Assembly (NCBI RefSeq): GCF_007856155.1
Contig: NZ_CP042266.1
Span: 6,572,001 to 6,636,000 of the forward strand
DNA: 64,000 nucleotides
Origin: Streptomyces qinzhouensis
Lineage (GTDB): Bacteria; Actinomycetota; Actinomycetes; Streptomycetales; Streptomycetaceae
Direction: 5' to 3'
Shown here: piece after piece, positions 36,948-44,600 of the stretch
Layout: every line of letters starts with the position of its first letter
How positions within the stretch are numbered: position 1 is the stretch's first letter
Made by a program: the position numbers and the translations under genes
The notes under the pieces: model-generated
What the model was told of the DNA's origin: nothing
The model's database searches: none
Seen by the model: only the letters and a program-made list of their open reading frames with translations

Positions 36948-36955
36948 GGGGTGTT

Positions 36956-38228
36956 TTACGCAAACACCCAGGTCAGGTTCACACAACCCTCAGCACGGAT
37001 TCGTCCGGGCTGAGGGTTGTTTTGTGTGTTCGGGATCTCGTCTGGTGGGTGCGCCGTGATGAGCCGAGGTGGGGGTGTTCGGGCTGGTTGTCCGACTGGT
37101 GTTGGTCGGAGGGTCGGCTTGCCTCGGGGCGTGGGCGTCCTGATGTGGGCGTGGGTGGGCGCGGTGGTGCCGTCTGTGGTGCTGGTGTGGGTGGTGCCGG
37201 TTTCGTGGGCTGTCAGCCGGGTGCCGGTGTCCAGGGCGCGGACGAGGAGGGTGTAGGCGTGCCGGAGCATCCGGTAGGTGACCGGGCCGTCCAGCCCGAG
37301 GCTGCGCCGGGCGGCGTGGGGCAGGAGGTCGATGAAGGTGCCGGTGCCGGCAAGTCCTGCGGCGGCCAGGAGCTCGGGCAGCGGCACGCGGGCTGTGAGG
37401 AGGGTGACCAGCCAGGTGGTCCGCAGCGAGGCCGCGGTCGGCGGCGGCAGCCGGTCGGGGATCTCCATGGCCGACGGGCCTGATGCTCGCCTGCGATACG
37501 ACAGGAGCGTGTTGAGGCGGTTCTTGCCTGTGTCGGTGCTCGGGCCGGTCAGCGGCTCGTGCGGATACCGGACGGCGAGGGTGCGCATGAGGGGCGCGTA
37601 CGCGGCAAGGACCGGGATGGGGGCGTGGCCGGGTCCCGGCGACGGTCAGCACGGTGGTGCCGTCGGTGCTACGGGTGACGGAGGTGCCGGTGATGGTGAG
37701 GTGCTCGCCGGGCCTCAGTCCGGCGCCCAGCCCGCCTGCCAGGAGACCGAACGCGGCCCTGGTGCGCAGCGGGGTGGACTGCTGCCCGGCCGCCTCCAGA
37801 TGTCCGGCGACCTCGCCGGGGGTGTAGGGGCGGCGACGTGGTTGCGCCCGAGAGGGGTCTGTTTCGGCGGCCACGGGGCGCGCCGGGTGACAGTCCGGCC
37901 GATCGCCGACAGCAGGGAGCGGTGGGTGCGACGCGAGGAGTGCGCGCCCCCGGCTGAGGCGCAGCAGCTCGCGCCCACCGGCCCTTGCCGTGGCAAGGAA
38001 CGTCAGCTTCCACGCCTGCTGGTGCAGCGTCTCCACGATCTTTTCGAGCTTCTTCTCCCCCCTCGGCCCGTCCCGGCTCCCGCGCTCGTCCTCGTCGGCC
38101 TCGTGGAGGAACCGGGCCAGCTGTTCCAGGGCCGTTGCACCGAGCCTGAGTGGCTCATCGGTTCCAGGTCCGCCTCCGCCACCGGCTCGTGCCGGGTGTG
38201 CGCACGGGCGTGTTTCACAAAGGCACAA
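36956..38228 (-). pseudogene. Frameshifted integrase-like (tyrosine recombinase fold) gene
   Basis: Integrase-like sequence runs across two minus-strand frames. The upstream part (about 38000-37640) includes RRRPYTPGEVAGHLEAA and FGLLAGGLGAGLRPGEHLTI, matching the box I Arg region. The downstream part (about 37640-37190) includes PVLAAYAPLMRTLAVRYPHE, NRLNTLLSYRR, ASLRTTWLVTLLTARVPLPELLAAAGL. The two join through an apparent single-base shift near 37640. The box II His and the catalytic Tyr are not visible, as in a group of Streptomyces integrase-like proteins that may never have been active. Its place beside tRNA-Leu supports an integrative-element origin. A sequencing error at the shift cannot be excluded. 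Confidence 0.6.
36983..37020. terminator. Terminator hairpin after tRNA-Leu
   Basis: ACAACCCTCAGC and GCTGAGGGTTGT form a perfect 12-bp stem, followed by TTTTGT. A smaller hairpin, GGGTGTTT-5-AAACACCC (36949-36969), lies directly after the tRNA. Both could also end transcription of the minus-strand integrase remnant. Confidence 0.8.
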
Positions 38229-38857
38229 AGATGCAGCGCGTGCAGCACATCCGCCCTCCCGGACCCCTGCCCGAAACGGGACTTCGGTGGGTGTACTGAA
38301 AAGGAGTCACCTGCCTGGACCGGGTCCCCGGGCCAGGAACTGCCGGTGCCGATCCGCGTCGTGCGAGGGCAGCGGCCGGTGCAGCCCCCGTACCGAAACC
38401 CGAGAGTGTGGTGGACACACATGCAGCGGCCTTCCGCGTAACAGCGCCCGGCAACCCTCCCGGCGATGGTGCCTCCAGCCGGGCAGGTGCCAGAACGTCC
38501 TTGTCGGCGCCATTCGATGAGTCGGGGCCTGAAAGAAGCACCGTGTCCCTGCGGCGGGATTCCGACGCATGCCGTAGTTGCTGGAACGGCGGAGGCCGGC
38601 CTCAGCGCGGAGAGGCTGGACTGGACGCTGACCGACTGAGCGTCCCAGCCGCGGCAGTCACCGGGCGGGCATCCACCAGTTCGCCGCCCGTGCCCAGACC
38701 CTCAACCGCCAATCCACCGTTCCCGCAGCCGAGGACACCCATGGTGCGGGCGTCGGCCGTGCCGCGATCGGGAGCAACACGGTGCGCGCCCGTATCCGGC
38801 ATGACGCTGTCACAGCACGTATGTCATGAACGCCCTTCAGAGGAAGGTAGTGACCTG
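38229..38857. other. Gap between integrase remnant and class I terpene cyclase
   Basis: No gene is supported in these 629 bases. The terpene cyclase frame is open through part of it, but the sequence there reads as low-complexity without an initiation site and was not included. The promoter of the terpene genes should lie here; I could not pick one out. Confidence 0.45.
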
Positions 38858-39835
38858 ATGAATGATCTCTTCGCGGAAATGTTTGATCTTTTCATCCCGC
38901 CGGTGGCCTTGCCGGACCTGGAGCATGTCCGCCGGCATCATCAGGAATGGATTGAGCAGCACGGAATTGCCGATCACGAGACGTCCCGGGTTCTGCTCGC
39001 CGCGGCCCCTCACGTCTGTGCCGGGTACTGCTATCCGCTTGCGCAGGACGGCGGCGCCGAACTGGCAGCCGATTTCGTGGGCTGGCTCTGCCTGTTCGAC
39101 GACGTGTTTGACGGACCTGTAGGTGAGCGGCCGGACCAGGCAGGCCGTGTGGTGAGCGAGTTGCTTGCGGTGGTCCGCGACGCCCCGCCGCCGGACCTGT
39201 CCCCGTTCGCGCGAGCGCTGAGCAGCCTGTGGCAGCGAAGCTCGGCCGGCCGGTCGGCCCACTGGCGGTTTCGGGCCGCCAACGTGTGGGCTGACTACCT
39301 CAATGCCCAGGTCATCGAGGTACGCAACCGCCATGCTGGTATCCGACCGGGCGTGGAAGACTACCGGGTGCTGCGGCGGGAGTCGGGAGCAAGTCCGGTC
39401 GCGCTGGACATGGCAGAGGCCGTGGGTGGCTTCGAGGTGCCGCCGACTGTGTGGCAGGACCCTGTCATCCAGGGTATGCGCGAGATCGCGATCAATGTCA
39501 TCAACGACGTCCAAGACGTATTGTCCCTCGCCAAAGAAGAAGCCACTGGTGACGTCCACAACATTGTCCTGGTCATGGAATCCGTACATGGGGACAGTCG
39601 CAGTCATGTCCTCAGCCAGGTTTCCGCCAAGGTGAGAGGAGAAATCGACGCCTTCCTCCTCAAGGAGGCGCAATTGCCGCACGTCTGCGCCGCAAACGGC
39701 CTGCCGGCCGCCCTGCATCGCCCGGTAGCCCTCTACGCCGAATCCCTGCGTGCACTCATGCGCGGCAATTATGACTGGTATCGCAGCACAACCCGGCTTA
39801 ATTATGCCGGGACGACGATCGATTCCGGCATCTGA
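38858..39835 (+). CDS. Class I terpene cyclase (pentalenene synthase-like)
   Basis: 325 residues, normal length for bacterial class I terpene synthases; ATG at 38858 with AGGAAGG upstream. The Mg2+-binding Asp-rich motif is DDVFD at 81-85 (WLCLFDDVFDGP). The second metal motif aligns as QDVLSLAKEE, Gln219-Ser223-Glu227, where Asn is usual at the first position; Asn216-Asp217 lie just before. The C-terminal Arg-Tyr pair is Arg-Leu (STTRLNYAG). It would ionise a prenyl diphosphate (FPP, GGPP, or a cyclised CPP-type substrate). Codon use is visibly less GC-biased than in flanking genes. The class II cyclase follows, so the product of that enzyme is a likely substrate. Confidence 0.9.
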   Translation: MNDLFAEMFDLFIPPVALPDLEHVRRHHQEWIEQHGIADHETSRVLLAAAPHVCAGYCYPLAQDGGAELAADFVGWLCLFDDVFDGPVGERPDQAGRVVSELLAVVRDAPPPDLSPFARALSSLWQRSSAGRSAHWRFRAANVWADYLNAQVIEVRNRHAGIRPGVEDYRVLRRESGASPVALDMAEAVGGFEVPPTVWQDPVIQGMREIAINVINDVQDVLSLAKEEATGDVHNIVLVMESVHGDSRSHVLSQVSAKVRGEIDAFLLKEAQLPHVCAANGLPAALHRPVALYAESLRALMRGNYDWYRSTTRLNYAGTTIDSGI

Positions 39836-40059
39836 GGCGGTGGCCGGGAGAGAGGGTATCCGCTGACCGTATCTGACGAACCGGGCCGCAATGCCCCCAC
39901 ACCCGACCGCTACAGGTGGAGTCGTTGAGACAGGGAAACGGTTCCGCCCCAGGGCAGTCGGTCCTTCGCCGCTCGGTCGCGCTGAGCGCATCCATCAGAC
40001 CCGCAATCCGCCGGCTGGGAACTTCTGTTGAATTCATCCCGGATAGAAATGGCCAAGCA

Positions 40060-41805
40060 ATGGACTGGGCCGGAATCGATCGGACGCGCGCTCGCGTAGC
40101 GGCCAGGCTGCACGAACAGGTCAGCCCTGATGACGGGGCAGTACGTGCCCGATGCGAGAGCAGAGTCCTGGAATCGGCGCTGCTCCTGCTCCTGCTCCGC
40201 CGTGCGGGGCTGATGCCGGGAGCGCAGGAGCAGCTGACACGCTATCTCGACCGAAGGCGCCAGTCGAGCTTCCATGGCGCCCTGGCGCCGCACAGCGCCG
40301 CACTGCCGATGTCGCCCAGCATCGAAGTTTCCGCCGCGTTCGACATGGCCCTTATCAACGTAACACTGTCATCGGTCTCGTCCCGGTCGGAAGACCAATC
40401 GAGAGACCGGTCCATGATGGCCCAATGGTTGCATGGATTTTCACACGAGACAGGCTCTCGCAAAAAGCTGTTGCTCCAGACGGTCCTGGCGCTCTTCGAT
40501 CTGGTACCGCACAATGCCTCAGCAGGTGCCGACATGGGCGACTACCGCGGATTTGCTTCCTGGACCGAACTGGCTCTCTGTGCCATCCACATCATGCACC
40601 GCGTTGGCGTCACCGGCGGGATCAGCTCTCCAAGGGCACGTACGGTTCCCCCTCGGGACAGAGAGTTCCTGCTCGCGGCCCTTCGGAAAGGAGAGCAGGG
40701 GCCGGTCGCGGGTGGTCATCTACTGGCCCACATCCTCGCTCTGCACGCGCTCCATCTCATCGAGCCCGACCATCCCCTTGTGGCTCGCGGAGCTACCCGG
40801 GTAATGGAAGGCAGCAACTCCGACGGCGGAATCCCGTTCGTCATCCATATGACGGTGACACTCACCGCCGCAACCGGCTCGGCACTCGCCGGAACCGGCG
40901 CCGCAACGCCTGACCACATACCGGCCCTTCTACGGATGGGCCGGTATGTGTCCGCCCAGCAGAAGCCGGACGGGGGCTGGTCATATACCGAGGGGACGGA
41001 ACAGAGTGATGTCGATGACACCTACTATTGCGCGACCTTTCTGCGGCAACTGAGCCGGAAACTGAGCTCACATCAATTCACCGGAGCCATCGCACGAGCG
41101 GCTCGCTACATGCAAGAGACCGCCAATCCCGATGGTGGCCTGCCCACCTACCGGAAAGGCCACGCATCCGAGGCCACCATGACGGCCGGTGCAATTCTCG
41201 TTCTCGCCTCCCTGGACCCACCCGACTCCACGGCAGATTCGAGAGACGCGATCGGGAACACCGCGGTGAGCGCGAGCGAGACCTTGAGCAGAGCCACCAC
41301 ATACCTGCTGGCGGCACAGCATGATGACGGAACGTTCGAACGATCCTGGAGCCTTGCGGAGACCAATTCAATCCAGCGATCGGTCGATGCCCTGAGCGCC
41401 CTGCTTCAACCCGGCCGCCTGCACCCCACAGCCAGGCTCATGACGGGCCCAGGACGCCAGAAGGTACACGGCGCCCTCAGCCGCGCGGCCCACTACCTGC
41501 GCACCGCGCAGAATCCGGACGGAGGTTGGGGTCACACCAAGGCCTCGCCGAGCGATGTACTCAGTACCAGCTACGCCGTTGCCGCCCTTGCCTCTCCCGC
41601 GTTGTGCGACAGCGAGCTGCGAACCCTGCAGAAGGGGCTGACCTACCTGCTCGCCGGGCATGAAGCGGACGGGACCTACATCAGCATCCCTGACCAAGGA
41701 GGACCTCGCCCGCTCCCCTACGATTTTCCCATCGTTCCCAACATCTTCGCCCTACAGGCCCTCAACTCTGCTAGGGCCTGTTTCAGAAGTGGATCAAGGT
41801 CGTGA
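40060..41805 (+). CDS. Class II terpene cyclase (DxDD, squalene-hopene-cyclase fold)
   Basis: 581 residues from the ATG at 40060. The frame is open to a GTG at 39916, but the extra 48 residues look non-native and lack a ribosome binding site. The class II acid motif DVDDT is at residues 317-321. QW-type repeats of the alpha/alpha barrel follow: QQKPDGGWSY, NPDGGLPTY, AQHDDGTFERSW, AQNPDGGWGH. Such enzymes protonate and cyclise GGPP (or a longer prenyl chain) without removing diphosphate; a class I cyclase then finishes the reaction, and one lies 220 bases upstream. The last ten residues (from Arg after LNSA) come from the inserted IS end at 41774, so the native C-terminus is lost. Confidence 0.85.
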   Translation: MDWAGIDRTRARVAARLHEQVSPDDGAVRARCESRVLESALLLLLLRRAGLMPGAQEQLTRYLDRRRQSSFHGALAPHSAALPMSPSIEVSAAFDMALINVTLSSVSSRSEDQSRDRSMMAQWLHGFSHETGSRKKLLLQTVLALFDLVPHNASAGADMGDYRGFASWTELALCAIHIMHRVGVTGGISSPRARTVPPRDREFLLAALRKGEQGPVAGGHLLAHILALHALHLIEPDHPLVARGATRVMEGSNSDGGIPFVIHMTVTLTAATGSALAGTGAATPDHIPALLRMGRYVSAQQKPDGGWSYTEGTEQSDVDDTYYCATFLRQLSRKLSSHQFTGAIARAARYMQETANPDGGLPTYRKGHASEATMTAGAILVLASLDPPDSTADSRDAIGNTAVSASETLSRATTYLLAAQHDDGTFERSWSLAETNSIQRSVDALSALLQPGRLHPTARLMTGPGRQKVHGALSRAAHYLRTAQNPDGGWGHTKASPSDVLSTSYAVAALASPALCDSELRTLQKGLTYLLAGHEADGTYISIPDQGGPRPLPYDFPIVPNIFALQALNSARACFRSGSRS

Positions 41806-42110
41806 TCAAGGGGTGGTCCTGGTGAGGTTTGAGCCAGATCATCGCGCCGCGAAGGTGGAGGCCTGCGAGGTAGCTCGCTGGGGTCTTGTCATACGGGTGG
41901 CGATGCCTCGCCAGGTCTTCAGCCTGTTGATCAGGCGCTCGACGGTGTTGCATTCCTTGTAGAGATCGGCGTCGTGGCTGACGGGCCGGCCGCCCTTGCT
42001 GTCCTATTTCTTCCGGTTGGCGGCCTGGTCCCTCTTCTCGGGGATGGGCGCCTTGACCTTGCGTTGGCGCAGGGGCTGCGGGCAGCCCTTGCCCACCCGG
42101 TCAGCGCGGC
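41774..42110 (-). mobile_element. Broken IS5-type insertion sequence, transposase C-terminus
   Basis: The left end, GGGCCTGTTTCAGAAGTGG at 41774 after a CTAG, looks like an IS5-family terminus. On the minus strand the DDE transposase C-terminus is readable: DRVGKG, IPEKRDQAANRKK, a TAG stop, then SKGGRPVSHDADLYKE, NTVERLINRLKTWRGIATR, a one-base shift, and YDKTPASYLAGLHLRGAMIW, ending at the stop 41785-41783. Both the nonsense codon and the frameshift show that it is dead. The N-terminal half and the other end of the element are missing. Confidence 0.75.
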
Positions 42111-42540
42111 CACTCTCGCGCTGACCGCCCTGGCCTCGGCGGTCACCACAGCCACCGCCGTCGTCCTCCTGCCCGCCCGCATTACCCGCCGCCCACCGAC
42201 GCCCCAGCACTGGCGGGTGACCTGCGCTCACCACACCGTTCAATCGGACAATCACTGTGCTGACCCGAAGCCTTAGCCTGTGCGGCGGCCATCGGGACCG
42301 GACCGCCGGCACAGTTCGGCGCGTTGTGTGAATCACCCACCAGCGAGAACTCCAGTTGATCTGGGGTTTTTCTGATTTTCCGGCTGCGGTGCGCCCCATG
42401 CGCCGAACGACGCACATCCGGCCCGCGTACTCAATACACTCCATTGACTGTTCGCGTACGTAGAGTGATGCCCCCTCGCGCTCCCGGCACCTGCGGCCGG
42501 CGTGCGCCGGGGCACGATCCGAACCGCCCTTGGAGTGATC
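42111..42540. other. Gap with gene debris after the IS remnant
   Basis: No intact gene. A plus-strand frame (ending 42276) shows a hydrophobic stretch TLALTALASAVTTATAVVLL followed by an Arg/Pro-rich tail, which may be the end of a lost membrane protein or chance antisense reading. Base composition is less GC-rich around 42290-42450. Confidence 0.35.
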
Positions 42541-42889
42541 ATGCGCCGTACCTTGTCCGTCCTCACGGTCACCGCCGCGGCGATGGACCGCCGTGCTGCC
42601 CGCCGCCGCGGCTTCCGTCACGTCGGTGCGGGCGCCGATGGGCTGTCAGAACCCCGACTTCTGCACCAACTACCTCAGCATCATCGACTATCTGGACGAC
42701 GGCTGGACCCCCGCGCAGATCGAAGCGCTCAACGAGCCGCGTCTGACCCAGGAACTGATCAACGTCTGCCTCAAAGCCGGTTCCTACCGCCCCCTGTACG
42801 GCCCCCGCGGTCATGAGTGGGATCCCAGGGGAGCGCTCGGCCTCCACCTCCACCGGGAGGGCTGCGCCACCCCCATCCCCTGGCCCTGA
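42541..42889 (+). pseudogene. Secreted small protein with a frameshift in the signal peptide
   Basis: ATG at 42541 starts MRRTLSVLTVTAAAM, a typical signal peptide beginning. One base too many near 42585-42590 moves the frame; the other frame continues TAVLPAAAASVTSVRA, completing the signal peptide, then MGCQNPDFCTNYLSIIDYLDDGWTP, PRLTQELINVCLKAGSY, HEWDPRGALGLHLHREGCA. The mature domain has four Cys and is otherwise intact. I do not recognise the family. The shift could be a true mutation or a sequence error. Confidence 0.55.
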
Positions 42890-43203
42890 GCCGCCCGGCC
42901 CGGTGGGCGGATAGTCGGCCGTGACGCGGCTGTGCTGGGTGGATCCCGGTTCGGGACGGTGCCGCCCTCGCCGTCGCCCCAGGCGCCACCGCCGGAGCCG
43001 CCCGCGCCCCAGGCGTACACGGTGAACTCCTTTACCCCGTCGGGCGGGAACCAGACGCTGTCGCCGGTGAACACCTCATGTCCGCCGGGAACAGCCCTGG
43101 GCGCTCCGGTGGCGGGCTGCCCGGGCAGCACGGCCGCCGACAGCGCTCCCACCGTCACCGCGGCCAGTACCGTGCCACGCCGTCCCCTCTGATACACCCT
43201 CAC
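42811..43203 (-). pseudogene. Probable truncated Gly-rich secreted protein
   Basis: From a GTG at 43203 (AGGG 6 bases upstream) the frame gives a signal peptide, RGTVLAAVTVGALSAAVLPGQPATGA, then GHEVFTGDSVWFPPDGVKEFTVYAWGAGGSGGGAWGDG, the opening of Gly-rich extracellular proteins with a FTVxAWGAGG pattern. After about residue 75 the Gly-rich pattern stops and the frame reads as unrelated sequence that overlaps the opposite-strand gene ending at 42889. This suggests loss of the C-terminal part. Low certainty. Confidence 0.4.
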
Positions 43204-43365
43204 CGCAATCCCTGTGCCTCTCACGGATACGGGCCCGCACAGCGCACGGCCCTGTACCTCTCGATCTCCCGTCCGCCGGTAGACAGGCCGGCGCCACCCC
43301 GGAACCACCCGGGCGGGTGACGGCGCCCGGAGGCGGACCGCGTCCGCGGCCGGTTCCGTCGTGGT

Positions 43366-44346
43366 TCAGAGCCGTACCACGAGCTTGCCGGTATGGGTGC
43401 CTTCCTCCATATCGCGATGGGCGTCCCTGATCCGGTCCAGCGGGTAGACATGGACGGGTCCGGCGGAGAACTCGCCGGTGGCGATGCGGTCGAGGTAGTG
43501 CTGGAGCACCTCGGGCGGCAGTTCGGCCGTCGCTCCTCCGTAGGCGGACAGCCGCACCCCGCGGGGCAGATACTCGATGGGGTAGAAGTCCCGGACGGTC
43601 CACTGGTTGGAGAGCATGCCGGTGAAGCAGACGGTGCCCTGGTCGCGGGTGGCGGCCAGGGTGTCGGGAAGAGTGGGCGTGCCGACCAGTTCGAGCCCGG
43701 CGTCCACCCCTTCCGGGTAGATCTCGCGTACCAGCGGGGCGACCTCGCCGTTGTCGACCAGCGGATGGTCCACACCGTGGTCGGCCAGTACCCGGACCCG
43801 GTCCGGGTTGCGGGTGGTGGCGGAGACGGTCGCCCCGATATCGCGGGCGAGCGCGGCCGTCGCCAGTCCGAGGGCGGAGGTCCCGCCGCGGATCAGCAGT
43901 GACTGACCCGCACTCAGGGCGAGGCCGGTGGTGAGTGAGCCGTAGGCGGTCTGGAGGGTCTCGGGCAGCGCGCCCAGCGTCTCCCAGGGGAGCCGAGAGG
44001 TGAAAGGAACGACCTGGGAGCGGGGCACGACCGTGTATTCGGCGTAGCCGCCGTCGAAGGTACGGCCCATGCCGCCCACCATGGTCATCACCTGCTGCCC
44101 CGGTGTCAGCACTCCGTCCGGGTCGGCGTCGATCGTCCCGGTCGCCTCGATGCCCAGGACCCGGGGGAAGGTCACCCCCTCGGCGAGACCGAGGCGGGTA
44201 TGCAGTTCGGACCGGTTGAGGCCGAACGCCTCCACTTTGATCCGGACCCAGCCCGGCTCCGGTTCGGGCACCGGGAGCGTCCTCAGCTTGAGATGGTCCA
44301 CCGGCCCGGGCTCTTCCAGGACGACGGCACGCATGGTCTGGTCCAC
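43366..44346 (-). CDS. Zinc-type alcohol dehydrogenase-like / quinone oxidoreductase (MDR family)
   Basis: 326 residues from a GTG at 44346, four bases after AGGAGG; an ATG at 44334 is an alternative. MDR features: MRAVVLEEPGPVDHLKL, EAFGLNRSELHTRLG, VLGIEATGTI, GGYAEYTVVP, and a Rossmann core LLIRGGTSALGLATAALARDIGATVSATTR. Structural zinc Cys are absent, so it is of the NADPH:quinone reductase type. The end HTGKLVVRL matches the family. It lies at the likely right edge of the tRNA-Leu island and is probably chromosomal core. Confidence 0.9.
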   Translation of the reverse strand: MDQTMRAVVLEEPGPVDHLKLRTLPVPEPEPGWVRIKVEAFGLNRSELHTRLGLAEGVTFPRVLGIEATGTIDADPDGVLTPGQQVMTMVGGMGRTFDGGYAEYTVVPRSQVVPFTSRLPWETLGALPETLQTAYGSLTTGLALSAGQSLLIRGGTSALGLATAALARDIGATVSATTRNPDRVRVLADHGVDHPLVDNGEVAPLVREIYPEGVDAGLELVGTPTLPDTLAATRDQGTVCFTGMLSNQWTVRDFYPIEYLPRGVRLSAYGGATAELPPEVLQHYLDRIATGEFSAGPVHVYPLDRIRDAHRDMEEGTHTGKLVVRL

Positions 44347-44600
44347 CGGGCCTCCTTGTGATCGTCTGCCGGGGTCATCGTGGCCCGGCGCCCGGTGAAC
44401 CGGCCGAAGCGACGTCACCGCCGGCCCGGACACGGCACCAATGGCGGCACCGGCCGGGCCGTCCGTGGTGCCGGGCGTGGGTGGTGGGTGAAGGGCGTCA
44501 GGGCTTTCGATCTTGTCGTATGGATGCCGTCAGGAGTCGCGGGACAGGGGATTCCGCGTGCCTAACATCCACCGTTGCCGAGAAGAAAGACGCTCCTTGC

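Noticed and set aside
38408..38857. N-terminal extension of the class I terpene cyclase frame
   Set aside because: The extension is Ser/Arg/Pro-rich and lacks a start signal; the ATG at 38858 has a ribosome binding site and gives the normal family length.
41974..42276. Plus-strand frame with a hydrophobic stretch
   Set aside because: It overlaps the readable transposase remnant on the other strand and has no ribosome binding site; too weak for a gene call.
36920..43360. Second copy of the tRNA-Leu 3' end as an attachment site
   Set aside because: I scanned by eye for the T-arm sequence to the right of the island and found no copy; the right boundary may be lost.
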